Shown here piece by piece: positions 8,363 through 16,518 of a stretch of 64,000 nt of DNA. The notes beneath the pieces were generated by a model. The model worked only from the letters and a program-made list of their open reading frames with translations. It searched no databases and had not been told where the DNA came from. Every line of letters begins with the position of its first letter. Position 1 is the first letter of the stretch. The stretch comes from UBA11606 sp039188975 (GTDB taxonomy: Bacteria; Actinomycetota; Acidimicrobiia; Acidimicrobiales; Aldehydirespiratoraceae). The translations under genes and the position numbers were made by a program. Location of the stretch: contig JBCCYT010000002.1 of the NCBI GenBank assembly GCA_039188975.1, positions 14,326 to 78,325 of the forward strand. The letters run 5' to 3'.

Positions 8363-9300
8363 TCGTCAGCGAACGCAGATCGGAGCAGATCGAGGCAGTC
8401 GTCGACGAAGCGATTCCGGGCTCGATGAGTGGGGATGAACGCGCGCACCGCACCGGCTTCGTCGGCGCTGGAGCCCGGGAGACGTACGAGGGATCCACGC
8501 TCGAGCCGAGGCCGGACCGAACGATCCCAACCAAGCGCGATCCCATGGCCCTGCTCAGCGAGATCGAGACACACCGAATAGGACCCAAACGTCGAGCCAT
8601 CGCCCATCGAAGCGCTGTCGCAGTCAACGCCAAGTCGAGCGAGGAATGCCGGCCAGCTGACGGTTGACGGGTCGTCGTGCTCGGTCTGAATCAGGTCGAG
8701 CTCGGTCAACATGGCGGGGGTCACCGACGGAGGGATCGTCTCGGCGTACGACGGGGCGCACACGGGAAAGACCGCTTCGGCGGCGAGGTACTCAATCTCG
8801 AATCCGGCGGTGTGAGGACCCCAGTACTGCACGGCGAGGTCGAAGTTGTCGGGTGTCTGGTCGACCGGGTCACAGCCCGACAGCAGCCGGATGCGCAGCT
8901 CCGGGCGAGCCCGCTGGAGCTCGACGAGCGCCGGCGCGACGACGGTCGACGCCAGCGAGAGGCTCGACAACACGGTCAGGGTGCGCTCCTCGTCAGCTGT
9001 TCGTCGGAGGCGATCCGCAGCCGAGGCGAGTTCTCCGAGCGACAGCCGTACCGACGTGGCGAAACTCGTGCCGGCGGCGGTGGGCATGACGTCGTGGCGG
9101 TGGCGCTCGAACAGGTGCACGCCAAGGTCGCGTTCCAGATCGCGGACGTGGCGGCTGACGGTCGCCTGCGAGACAAAGAGCTCCTCTGCTGCACGGGTGA
9201 AATTCCCGTGCCGCTCGGCGGCCTCGAAGGTCACGAGCGTGGCGAGGGGGGGAGGAGTCGATCGAAGTCGGGCATACGCAGAGCGTATGGCTGTAGCCAA
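8329..9300 (-). CDS. LysR-family transcriptional regulator (possible frameshift at its 5' end)
   Basis: A LysR-type regulator with an N-terminal winged HTH (TFEAAERHGNFTRAAEELFVS, conserved LysR spacing) and a C-terminal effector domain of the GcvA-like type. Divergent orientation suggests that it controls the EamA exporter/deacylase operon. The open frame reaches TTG 9300, giving an atypical N-terminus. A better start exists in another frame: ATG 9275, preceded by TACGCT and exactly six bases, reads MPDFDRLLPP and would join LATLVTFEAA if the C7 tract (9246-9252 on the plus strand) had eight Cs. So either the TTG start is real, or the gene has an indel or sequencing error in the homopolymer. 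Family call is firm; the 5' end is not. Confidence 0.82.
   Translation of the reverse strand: MATAIRSAYARLRSTPPPLATLVTFEAAERHGNFTRAAEELFVSQATVSRHVRDLERDLGVHLFERHRHDVMPTAAGTSFATSVRLSLGELASAADRLRRTADEERTLTVLSSLSLASTVVAPALVELQRARPELRIRLLSGCDPVDQTPDNFDLAVQYWGPHTAGFEIEYLAAEAVFPVCAPSYAETIPPSVTPAMLTELDLIQTEHDDPSTVSWPAFLARLGVDCDSASMGDGSTFGSYSVCLDLAEQGHGIALGWDRSVRPRLERGSLVRLPGSSADEAGAVRAFIPTHRARNRFVDDCLDLLRSAFADDQGTMSRSTAS
9273..9289. promoter_or_regulatory. LysR-type operator overlapping the lysR promoter and start
   Basis: CATACGC (9273-9279) and GCGTATG (9283-9289) form a perfect 7-base inverted repeat around AGA. It contains a T-N11-A LysR box. On the minus strand the repeat spans a TACGCT -10-like hexamer (9282-9287) and the candidate lysR ATG (9273-9275). 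It lies 44 bases before the -10 of the divergent EamA gene, the expected place for autorepression with control of the target. Confidence 0.6.
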
Positions 9301-9332
9301 GATTCGTGCTTCAGCAGAGCGAGTTGCTTCTC

Positions 9333-9338
9333 TACGGT
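9333..9338 (+). promoter_or_regulatory. Leaderless-type -10 element of the EamA gene
   Basis: TACGGT ends six bases before GTG 9345, so transcription would begin at or next to the start codon. This supports GTG 9345 over the in-frame GTG at 9306. Confidence 0.6.
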
Positions 9339-9344
9339 CATCAC

Positions 9345-10241
9345 GTGACGGATGACTCCTCTCGCTGGCTCGGCCCGACGCTCGTCCTCGGCTCGGCCGT
9401 GCTCTTCAGTCTCTCCGGTGTCCTCGCCAAAGCAATCGACGCCGAGAGTTGGACGATCTTGACGTGGCGGGGGCTCATCGGAGGGATCGGCATCGGTGCC
9501 TACGTCTGGTGGCGCCGCGGTCGTGATGTCCGGTCGGTGTTCCACCTCGATCGGTACGGCTGGGGGATCGCTGCGGTTGGGGCGCTCGGCTCGATCACGT
9601 TCATCGGGGCCTTCAAGAACACGCTCGTTGCCAACGTCTCGGTGATCTACGCCACGATCCCGTTTGCCGCCGCTGGGCTCGAACGGCTGATCCTGGGTGA
9701 GCCTTTTCGCCGGCGCACACTCCGGGCAGCGACGATCACTCTGATGGGTGTCGTCGTCATCGTCGGCGGCAGTCTGGGCACACCCAACGTCGGCGGTGAT
9801 GCCTTGGCCGTCGCGATGGTCGTGCTGAACGCGCTGTACATGGTGCTGATCCGGGCCTTTCCCGACACTGATTCGGTCCTCGCCGCCGCGGCCGGCGGAC
9901 CGCTGTTGTTCATCACCGGATGGTTCGTTGTCGAACCGCTCGATGTTGCGTTCCGCGACATGAGCCTGATGGTGCTCTTCGGGCTGGTGTTCGGTGCCGC
10001 CACCGTGCTGTGGGTCGAGGGAACCCGTCTGATCCCCGCGTCTGAATCCGGCCTGCTTGGATCGGTCGAGACACCGCTCGCAATCGGGCTCGCGTGGGTG
10101 GTGCTGAGCGAGGCACCGCCATGGACCAGCCTGGCCGGAGCGGTTGTCGTCCTCGCCGCCGTGATCGGACACACCCGGGCCGATCTCATCGCTGATTCCC
10201 AACCCGGCCTTCCGGGCGGCGATGATGGAGGGCATGCATGA
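9345..10241 (+). CDS. EamA/DMT-family transporter
   Basis: A 298-residue membrane protein with about ten hydrophobic segments arranged as two EamA repeats (first from GPTLVLGSAVLFSLSGVLAK, second from about residue 150 with MVVLNALYMVLIRAF). Drug/metabolite transporters of this type usually export amino acids or small metabolites. The GTG at 9345 is chosen for its position after a TACGGT -10. The stop overlaps the start of the next gene (ATGCATGA), linking it to an N-acyl-D-amino-acid deacylase, so a D-amino acid or acyl-amino-acid substrate is a reasonable guess. The divergent LysR gene is the likely regulator. Confidence 0.82.
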   Translation: MTDDSSRWLGPTLVLGSAVLFSLSGVLAKAIDAESWTILTWRGLIGGIGIGAYVWWRRGRDVRSVFHLDRYGWGIAAVGALGSITFIGAFKNTLVANVSVIYATIPFAAAGLERLILGEPFRRRTLRAATITLMGVVVIVGGSLGTPNVGGDALAVAMVVLNALYMVLIRAFPDTDSVLAAAAGGPLLFITGWFVVEPLDVAFRDMSLMVLFGLVFGAATVLWVEGTRLIPASESGLLGSVETPLAIGLAWVVLSEAPPWTSLAGAVVVLAAVIGHTRADLIADSQPGLPGGDDGGHA

Positions 10242-11946
10242 CCTCGTGATCCGCAGCGGCAAGGTTGTCGATGGAACAGGAGCCGAGCCCGTCACCGCCG
10301 ACCTTGCGGTCGACGGTGACCGCATCGTCGCCGTCGGACGAGTGGCCGGAACCGGACGGCGAGAAATCGACGCCGATGGTGCGCTGGTCACGCCGGGATG
10401 GGTCGATGTGCACACCCACTACGACGGCCAGGCGACGTGGGACCCCGAGATGCGGCCCTCGATCGACCACGGCGTGACCACGGCCGTGATGGGCAACTGT
10501 GGGGTTGGCTTCGCACCGGTCCGACCTGGCGGTGAGGCGTTTCTGATCGAGTTGATGGAGGCGATCGAGGACATCCCCGGTACGGCGCTGCACGAGGGCA
10601 TCGATTGGCGTTGGGAGACGTTTGGCGAGTACATCGACGCCCTTGCCGAGATGCCGAGAACGCTCGACCTCGGCACCACCGTGCCCCACGCCGCAGTGCG
10701 GGCGTATGTCCTCGGCGACCGTTGCCACGACTACGAGATCAGCGGCGACGAGATCGACCAGATCGCGGTGATGATGGCCGACGGCGTGCGGTCTGGTGCG
10801 CTCGGCGTGTCGACCAGCCGCACCGTGTTGCATCGCAGCAAACACGGCTTCGAGCCGGGAACGTTCTCGCTCGATGAGGAGCTCATGGCGATCGCAGACG
10901 AGGTCGCAGCCGTCGGACGGGGTCTCTTCCAGTTCGTGTCCGACGACACGTACCAACAAGACGAATGGCGATGGCTCGAGCACCTCGGTGACGTCGGTGT
11001 GCCCGTCACCTACACCATGGCCCAAGAGCCGAAGCAGCCTGACGGCTTTCGCGAGTGCCTCGAACGGAATCAGGCGTCGATCGATGCCGGTCATCTCATC
11101 GCCCCGCAAGTACCGGCCCGGCCGACGGGCATGCTCTATGGCCTGGAGTCGAGCATGCATCCCTTCCGCGCCCATCCGTCGTTTCGAGCGATCGCCGACC
11201 GGCCGCACCCGGAGATCGTCGCCGCGCTACGTGATCCCGCCGTGCGAGCGCAGCTGCTCGCCGAAGCGCCCGCCAGCAAGAACCGATTCGTGCACTTCAT
11301 GGCCACGTCGTTCCATCAGATGTTTCCGCTCGGCGACCCAACCGACTACGAGCCCGAGCCGTCGATGTCGATTGCGGCGGTCGCCCAGCGCCAAGGACGC
11401 ACACCACAAGACGTGGTCTACGACGCATTGCTGGAGGACGACGGCACCGGCATGATCTTCATGCCTCTCGGAAGCTACGTCGACCAAGATCACGAGGCCA
11501 TTCGGGCCATGATCGAGCACCCAGCATCGATCTTCGGTCTCAGCGACGGAGGCGCACACTGCGGACTGATCTGCGACGCATCGATGCCGACCTACATGTT
11601 GACCCATTGGGCTCGCGACCGGCATCGGGGTCCGACGATTCCGGTCGAGCTGCTCGTGCACAAACAAACCCAGGCGACGAGTCGGGTCTACGGCCTCCAC
11701 GACCGTGGGGTTCTCGCGCCGGGCAAGCTCGCAGACATCAACGTGATCGACCACGACCGACTCACACTGCGCAAGCCGCACATGGTTCGCGATCTTCCCG
11801 CCGGGGGGCGCAGACTGATGCAGAACGCCGAGGGCTACCTCGCGACGGTGAAGGCCGGGGAAATCGTGCTCGACCACGATCAGGTCACCGACGCCCGTCC
11901 GGGCCGAACCCTCAAAGCCACCGACGTTGGGATCAGGCGGGTCTGA
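10234..11946 (+). CDS. N-acyl-D-amino-acid deacylase-like amidohydrolase
   Basis: A 570-residue amidohydrolase (D-aminoacylase / N-acyl-D-aspartate/glutamate deacylase group). The N-terminus DLVIRSGKVVDGTG is the small beta domain. Metal ligands appear in WVDVHTHYDGQ (H60, H62), and the late GLSDGGAHCG supplies the catalytic aspartate; MGNCGVGFAPVRPG is characteristic of the group. It would remove the acyl group from N-acyl-D-amino acids with Zn in the cytoplasm. The ATG at 10234 has GGAGG just upstream and overlaps the EamA stop by eight bases, so an earlier ATG pair at 10222/10225 is less likely. Substrate chirality and side chain are inferred from the family. Confidence 0.85.
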   Translation: MHDLVIRSGKVVDGTGAEPVTADLAVDGDRIVAVGRVAGTGRREIDADGALVTPGWVDVHTHYDGQATWDPEMRPSIDHGVTTAVMGNCGVGFAPVRPGGEAFLIELMEAIEDIPGTALHEGIDWRWETFGEYIDALAEMPRTLDLGTTVPHAAVRAYVLGDRCHDYEISGDEIDQIAVMMADGVRSGALGVSTSRTVLHRSKHGFEPGTFSLDEELMAIADEVAAVGRGLFQFVSDDTYQQDEWRWLEHLGDVGVPVTYTMAQEPKQPDGFRECLERNQASIDAGHLIAPQVPARPTGMLYGLESSMHPFRAHPSFRAIADRPHPEIVAALRDPAVRAQLLAEAPASKNRFVHFMATSFHQMFPLGDPTDYEPEPSMSIAAVAQRQGRTPQDVVYDALLEDDGTGMIFMPLGSYVDQDHEAIRAMIEHPASIFGLSDGGAHCGLICDASMPTYMLTHWARDRHRGPTIPVELLVHKQTQATSRVYGLHDRGVLAPGKLADINVIDHDRLTLRKPHMVRDLPAGGRRLMQNAEGYLATVKAGEIVLDHDQVTDARPGRTLKATDVGIRRV

Positions 11947-12476
11947 TGGCCGAGCAGATGGTCTTTCGAGCGCCGAGATCAACGCTTCTTCGCAGCGGGG
12001 TGGCGTGCATCCTCTTCGGGGGGCTGCTGGTGTATTCGATCGGTGCGGCCACCGATCGCTACCAAGGTCGGGTGTGCTACCAGTCGTGTCCTGCGGGAGA
12101 AGCGAGCTGGCTATGGGTCGTCATCGCCGCGTTCTCGATGCTGGTGCTTCTCCGGCTCATCGCCGTGACCTGGCGGCTCGCCGTCGAACGGACAGAACTC
12201 GACGCGGGCGGGGTCATGACAACCACGTTCCGATCGGGGGAGACCCGAGTCGGGTGGGACAGCATTGAGCGACTTGAAATGGTGGGCATCCCGAACTTCC
12301 CGGTTCAGCTCCACGCCGCGACCACGGACGGGCGTTTGATTCGTCTCCGCGGCGTCACCCTCGCCGGCGGCCGAGTGCAGGGGCTTCACGCTGATGCGTT
12401 TGCGTCTGAGATCGAACGCTTCGCCGGGCGTCACATCCCAGTCGAGCGTCCGGACGCGACGATGCCGCCGAACTGA
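11946..12476 (+). CDS. PH-domain-like membrane protein of unknown function
   Basis: A 176-residue protein whose ATG shares a base with the deacylase stop (TGATG). Two hydrophobic segments lie at about residues 17-35 (VACILFGGLLVYSIGAATD) and 58-80 (WLWVVIAAFSMLVLLRLIAV), with a short loop containing two cysteines (CYQSCPAGE) between them. The C-terminal part (VERTELDAGGVMTTTF, VGWDSIERLEMVG) has the look of a bacterial pleckstrin-homology domain, as in many small actinobacterial membrane proteins. No specific function can be given. It is probably transcribed with the EamA/deacylase pair. Confidence 0.7.
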   Translation: MAEQMVFRAPRSTLLRSGVACILFGGLLVYSIGAATDRYQGRVCYQSCPAGEASWLWVVIAAFSMLVLLRLIAVTWRLAVERTELDAGGVMTTTFRSGETRVGWDSIERLEMVGIPNFPVQLHAATTDGRLIRLRGVTLAGGRVQGLHADAFASEIERFAGRHIPVERPDATMPPN

Positions 12477-12543
12477 AGCGGCGGCATCGAGTGGTTGCTG
12501 GAGCGGAGCGGCTGAGCGCTTCCTGACCGGCCGGACGCCGGAT

Positions 12544-12633
12544 TCAGCTGTTTCGACCGAGGTTGGGCTTGCGGCCGTGGTTGGCCTTTGCCCGGCGGAC
12601 CTTGGCCTTCTTCTTCTGCGTGCGCTTCGACAT
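12544..12633 (-). CDS. 50S ribosomal protein bL37 (29 aa)
   Basis: A 29-residue, extremely basic protein: MSKRTQKKKAKVRR, then AKANHGRKPNLGRNS. The KANHGRKPN block matches the C-terminal half (KANHGKRPN as I recall it) of bL37, the ~24-residue protein found in mycobacterial 50S subunits. The gene is too short for usual gene calling. It starts five bases after the epimerase stop on the same strand, so it may be co-transcribed; a TAACCT hexamer eight bases before its ATG could be a private promoter. The assignment rests on motif, size and charge rather than on a database search. Confidence 0.75.
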   Translation of the reverse strand: MSKRTQKKKAKVRRAKANHGRKPNLGRNS

Positions 12634-12637
12634 AGCC

Positions 12638-13471
12638 CTAGAGGTTAGCGAGGATGCTGGAGTATCCCTCTCGGTAGCTCGGGTACGCCGGTTCCCACCC
12701 CAGATCCTTCAACTCGCTGTTGCGGCATCGCTTTCCCATCGGCGAGGCGGCGGGGGAGCGGTCGGGACCGAGCGCCACCCCGAGTTGGGTTGCGAGCCAG
12801 GTGTAGACGCGGTCTCGGGGTACCGGCTCGTCGTCGACCGCGATCGCCGCAGGCGGAGGACTCGGGTGGATGGCGCACAGCGCGAGCGACGCGGCGAGGT
12901 CATCGCGGTGGATTCGATTCGTCCATCGATCCGGTGTCCCCGCAGTCACCCCGACGGCCCCGGTTCGCACCTGCTCGATCATCCGGCCTCGGCCGGGACC
13001 GTAGATGCCGGCGGCACGAACGATCGTTGTCGGGACTCGGGCGGCGAGGGCCGTCTCGCCTTCGACAACGATTTCGGCGGTCCGCCGAGCCGGCGCCGGC
13101 GCGGTCGACGCCGTCACCCAGCGGGCATCGTCATACCCGTAAACCCCGGTGGTCGAGGTCAGCACCGCTCGGGCCGGTTCCGTGCGCAACGCATCGAGGA
13201 CCCGTTGGGGACCGTCGACGTATGCGACTCGATACCCATCGTCGTCCCGGGTGGGCGGCGCGGTGGTGAAGATGACGACGTCGGCGTCGGGAAGATCGAC
13301 AAGGGAGGACGGGTCAGCGAGATCGGCCACGATCGGCGTTGCCCCGTCGACCGAGCGACCGCTCCGGTTGAGGGTCGACACACCGAGCCCGGCGCCGCTG
13401 AGCACGGTCGCCAGCACCAGCCCGGTATCGCCGGCACCGACGATCAACACATGGGGGAGTTCGGTGTTCAC
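12638..13471 (-). CDS. NAD(P)-dependent epimerase/dehydratase-like protein (atypical SDR)
   Basis: A 277-residue extended short-chain dehydrogenase-like protein. The dinucleotide site LIVGAGDTGLVLA is at residues 9-21, with VIFTTAPP at the end of the fourth strand and STTGVYGYDD at the active-site region, where the usual Tyr-x-x-x-Lys is modified. This pattern fits YeeZ-like atypical SDRs, which act on nucleotide sugars or are uncharacterised. The start is GTG 13469-13471 (N-terminus VNTELPHVLIVG). A TACGGT hexamer eight bases upstream could be a near-leaderless promoter. It lies directly upstream of bL37. Confidence 0.75.
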   Translation of the reverse strand: MNTELPHVLIVGAGDTGLVLATVLSGAGLGVSTLNRSGRSVDGATPIVADLADPSSLVDLPDADVVIFTTAPPTRDDDGYRVAYVDGPQRVLDALRTEPARAVLTSTTGVYGYDDARWVTASTAPAPARRTAEIVVEGETALAARVPTTIVRAAGIYGPGRGRMIEQVRTGAVGVTAGTPDRWTNRIHRDDLAASLALCAIHPSPPPAAIAVDDEPVPRDRVYTWLATQLGVALGPDRSPAASPMGKRCRNSELKDLGWEPAYPSYREGYSSILANL

Positions 13472-13499
13472 GGGAGGCGACCGTAGTGCGGCGGGGCCC

Positions 13500-13505
13500 T
13501 ACACT
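13500..13505 (+). promoter_or_regulatory. Leaderless-type -10 element of the HD-domain gene
   Basis: TACACT ends exactly six bases before ATG 13512, predicting a transcript that begins at the start codon. Confidence 0.55.
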
Positions 13506-13511
13506 TCGCGT

Positions 13512-14117
13512 ATGGCTGAGTCCATCGGGGTGGACCCCGACTTCCAGGTTCCATGGACAGAAATGCAGCACGGCACGCGTGAGCACTACGCCCATCTGAC
13601 CGCGGCGTTCGAAGCGCATGCCCGCTCGGCGCTCGTCGACAATTTGATCAACATGCTTGGTCTGCTCAAAGGCCCGACCCTCGGCTACCAGAACGACCGA
13701 TACTCCCACTCGCTGCAATCTGGAACCCGGGCCTACCGCAACGACGAACCCCTCGACATGGTGGTCGGAGCGCTGCTGCACGACGTTGCTGACTCCTTCG
13801 CGCCGGAGAACCACTCCGATGCAGCCGCGGCGCTGCTGCGCCCCTATGTCGATGACGAGACGCACTGGGTCATCAAGTACCACGGCCTCTTCCAGGGCTA
13901 CTACTACTTCCATCACCACGACGGTGACCGCAACGCACGCGACATGCACCGCGAGTCGCCGTACTACGACCGCTGTGTCGATTTTTGTCACGAGTACGAC
14001 CAAAACTGCTTCGACCCGGCGTACCCGGTCATGCACATCGAAGACTTCCGTCCAATGATGGAAGAGGTCTTCAGCAGACCGTCTCGGGTGCCGGGCGTGG
14101 CTCCGCTGCCGAGCTAA
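13512..14117 (+). CDS. HD-domain protein, possible mixed-valence diiron oxygenase type
   Basis: A 201-residue soluble protein. HD-fold metal ligands are visible: H66 (SHSLQSGTRA), H90-D91 (GALLHDVAD), H101 (PENHSDAA), H124 (IKYHGLF) and a late aspartate (D168 in CFDPAYP). The helix arrangement and the aromatic GYYYFHHHDGDRN loop recall the small HD oxygenases PhnZ, TmpB and inositol oxygenase as well as ordinary HD phosphohydrolases. The downstream genes, convergent with a four-base overlap, encode a carnitine-dehydrogenase-like enzyme and a betaine-aldehyde-type dehydrogenase, which makes a quaternary-amine substrate worth considering. The fold call is good; oxygenase chemistry is inference. 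Confidence 0.7.
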   Translation: MAESIGVDPDFQVPWTEMQHGTREHYAHLTAAFEAHARSALVDNLINMLGLLKGPTLGYQNDRYSHSLQSGTRAYRNDEPLDMVVGALLHDVADSFAPENHSDAAAALLRPYVDDETHWVIKYHGLFQGYYYFHHHDGDRNARDMHRESPYYDRCVDFCHEYDQNCFDPAYPVMHIEDFRPMMEEVFSRPSRVPGVAPLPS

Positions 14118-15040
14118 CGCTTGTCGGCGGTCGCGGCGAGGATGGCGGCCAGCAGCGCGTCGCGCTGGGCGCTGAGCTCGGCGGTGGTCTGCTCGCCGGT
14201 GGCGTCGGCGATACCGGCAACGAGCGTGGCGGCGACCTCCGGGTCGAGGTGCACCGTGCCGAGATCGTCGAACCACCGGTTGAAGCTCTCGGTGTAGCGC
14301 TCCGTGAAGCTCGTGAGTCCGCCCTCGCCAGCGCCGAGATGGAAGAGCATCGTCGGCCCCATCACCGCCCACCGCAAGCCCGGGCCCGCCCACACGGCGG
14401 TGTCGACGTCCTCCACGGATGCAACCCCGTTGGCCGCAAGGCTGATCGCTTCGCGCCACAGCGCCGCCTGAAGACGGTTGGCCACATGCCCTGGCACTTC
14501 CTTGCGGACCTCGATCGTGACCTTGCCCACCGACTCGTAGAACGTGCGGGCCGCAGCGACGACACCCTCACCGGTGTGCTCGTTGCCGAGTACCTCGACG
14601 AGAGGAATCAGGTGGGGCGGGTTGAACGGATGGCCGAGAACGAACCGGGAGGGAGACCGCCAACCACCCTGCATCTCCGTGAGGGTGAGACCCGACGCAG
14701 ACGACGCCACCAGCGCGGCCGGGTCGAGCGCATCTTCGATGTCTCGGTACAGCTCGTGCTTGATCTCGAGTCGCTCTGGCACCGACTCCTGGATGAATGC
14801 GGCGCCATCGACCGCGGCTCGGGCATCGCGATGGAACGACACTGCGTCCGGGTTGGCGCCGTCGACGACGAGCCCGAGCTGCGCCAACGATGGCCAGGCC
14901 GTCTCGATGTAGTCACGCACCTGACGTTCGATCTGCGGTGCCGGGTCGAACACGGCGACGCTCTTGCCGCCTGCGAGAAACAGCGATGTCCAGCTCGCAC
15001 CGATGACCCCACCGCCGAGCGAGCACGTGTGGTTCATCAT
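14114..15040 (-). CDS. 3-hydroxyacyl-CoA dehydrogenase family, L-carnitine dehydrogenase-like
   Basis: A 308-residue NAD-dependent dehydrogenase with an N-terminal Rossmann site (LGGGVIGASWTSLFLAGG), the HPFNPPHLIPLVEV motif containing the catalytic histidine, and the C-terminal helical domain (KEVPGHVANRLQAALWREA). The ETAWPSLAQLGL stretch after the first domain and GPGLRWAVMGP near the end are features I associate with carnitine 3-dehydrogenase and lambda-crystallin-like members rather than fatty-acid beta-oxidation enzymes. The ATG at 15038-15040 overlaps the aldehyde dehydrogenase stop (ATGA). With that neighbour, oxidation of carnitine or a related beta-hydroxy acid is plausible, but hydroxybutyryl-CoA dehydrogenase remains an alternative. 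Confidence 0.78.
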   Translation of the reverse strand: MMNHTCSLGGGVIGASWTSLFLAGGKSVAVFDPAPQIERQVRDYIETAWPSLAQLGLVVDGANPDAVSFHRDARAAVDGAAFIQESVPERLEIKHELYRDIEDALDPAALVASSASGLTLTEMQGGWRSPSRFVLGHPFNPPHLIPLVEVLGNEHTGEGVVAAARTFYESVGKVTIEVRKEVPGHVANRLQAALWREAISLAANGVASVEDVDTAVWAGPGLRWAVMGPTMLFHLGAGEGGLTSFTERYTESFNRWFDDLGTVHLDPEVAATLVAGIADATGEQTTAELSAQRDALLAAILAATADKR

Positions 15041-16485
15041 CAGTGGGCGATCATCACATGGCGAACCGCGGTGTACGCGTCGAGGGAGAACACCGACATG
15101 TCGCAGCCGGTGCCGGAACCCTTCATGGCCGCCCACGGCATCTCCGGCGTGGCCACCCCGTGGGTGTTGACCCATGTGAAGCCGTAGCGCAGCTGACTGG
15201 CGACGCTGGCGGCCGTGCCGACGTTTGCCGTCCAGATCGACGACGCCAGCCCGTAGCGGCCGGCATTGGCGGCGGCCACCGCATCGTCGGCATCGGCCAC
15301 CCTCGTCACCGTGACAACCGGACCGAAGACCTCGTCACACGCGATCTCTGCCCGGCGATCGACATCGGCGACGACGGTTGGCGCATAGAAGAAACCTCCC
15401 CCGGTGTCGGTCGTGCCCCCGACCACGACGTCGGCTTGTGCCCGCGCCCGGTCGACGAAACCAGCGACCCGATCTCGGTGCCGAGCCGACACCAGTGGCC
15501 CCATCTCGGTGGCCGGCTCTCGCGGGCCGCCGGTGACGATCTCGCCGACCTGCGCTTGCAGTCCGGCCACGATCTCGTCGTACACCCCCGGCGTGGCGAA
15601 GATCCGAGCCGGCTGGGCGCAGTCTTGCCCGGCATTGAAGAACGAACCTTCGCGGATGGTGCCGACGACGGCGTCGACATCGGCGTCATCGAAGACGATC
15701 ACTGGCGCCTTGCCGCCGAGTTCCAAGTGCACATGGCGGATCTGCTGTGAAGCCGCTCGCATCGCCGCCATACCGGTTGCTGGTGAGCCAGTGATCGAGA
15801 TGCCCTCGGTCTCGGGGTGGTTGAGCATGCGCTCACCGACCTCCGGGCCGGTGCCGTGCACGATGTTGACGACCCCGGCCGGAACGACGTCGGCCAACAG
15901 CGCTGCCAGCCGCAGTGTCGACAAGGGCGTGATCTCCGACGGCTTGAGCGTCACCGGGCACCCTGCCGCCAGGGGAGCGGCGAGCTTCCATGCGGCCATC
16001 ATCAGCGGGTAGTTCCAGGGGGCGATCGCGGCGACCGGGCCGATCGGGTCTCGGCGAATCATCGACGTGTGGTGTTCGACGTACTCACCCGCCGCGAGAC
16101 CGGTCATGGTGCGAGCCGCACCCGCCATGAACCGGAACGTGTCGATCGTCAACGGCATCTCGTCGTCGTGGGCTGATGGCCACGGCTTCCCCACGTCGAG
16201 CGACTCGAGTGCGGCGAGCTCCTCGCTGTGCTCCTCGATGACGTCAGCGATCTGGTGGAGGAGCAGGCTTCGGGCGATCGGGGTGTGGCGGCCGAACCAC
16301 TCGAACGCCCGGGCCGCAGCGGCCATGGCTGCATCGGTCTGCTCGTCGCTCGCCGCCGCAAGAGATGTGATCGTCGAGCCGGTGGCCGGGTCGACGACGT
16401 CGACGGAATCGCCCGCGCCCTCGACCAGTTCCCCGTCGATCAACATCGCGGTCGCAAACGTGGACGGCACACCGGTATCGGCCAT
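15040..16485 (-). CDS. NAD(P)-dependent aldehyde dehydrogenase, betaine/aminobutyraldehyde type
   Basis: A 481-residue aldehyde dehydrogenase. Catalytic residues are present: N158 (APWNYP), E255 (HLELGGKAP) and the nucleophile C289 (NAGQDCAQPARI). The cofactor-binding ITGSPATG replaces the usual FTGS. It most resembles gamma-aminobutyraldehyde/betaine-aldehyde dehydrogenases, which oxidise amino- or trimethylamino-aldehydes to acids. The ATG at 16485 has an AGGGGG ribosome site. It is first in an operon with the carnitine-dehydrogenase-like gene and is preceded by a 28-bp palindrome, so it is probably repressed until an aldehyde or amine precursor is present. The exact substrate is unknown. 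Confidence 0.88.
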   Translation of the reverse strand: MADTGVPSTFATAMLIDGELVEGAGDSVDVVDPATGSTITSLAAASDEQTDAAMAAAARAFEWFGRHTPIARSLLLHQIADVIEEHSEELAALESLDVGKPWPSAHDDEMPLTIDTFRFMAGAARTMTGLAAGEYVEHHTSMIRRDPIGPVAAIAPWNYPLMMAAWKLAAPLAAGCPVTLKPSEITPLSTLRLAALLADVVPAGVVNIVHGTGPEVGERMLNHPETEGISITGSPATGMAAMRAASQQIRHVHLELGGKAPVIVFDDADVDAVVGTIREGSFFNAGQDCAQPARIFATPGVYDEIVAGLQAQVGEIVTGGPREPATEMGPLVSARHRDRVAGFVDRARAQADVVVGGTTDTGGGFFYAPTVVADVDRRAEIACDEVFGPVVTVTRVADADDAVAAANAGRYGLASSIWTANVGTAASVASQLRYGFTWVNTHGVATPEMPWAAMKGSGTGCDMSVFSLDAYTAVRHVMIAH

Positions 16486-16518
16486 GAAGAATCCCCCTTG
16501 TCGGTGTGACGACCGTAG

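Noticed and set aside
9231..10415. A 394-codon minus-strand frame covering the EamA gene
   Set aside because: It is Arg/Asp/Pro-rich without domain features and antisense to a clear ten-helix transporter. Only its last codons (MPDFDR...) matter, as the likely true start of LysR.
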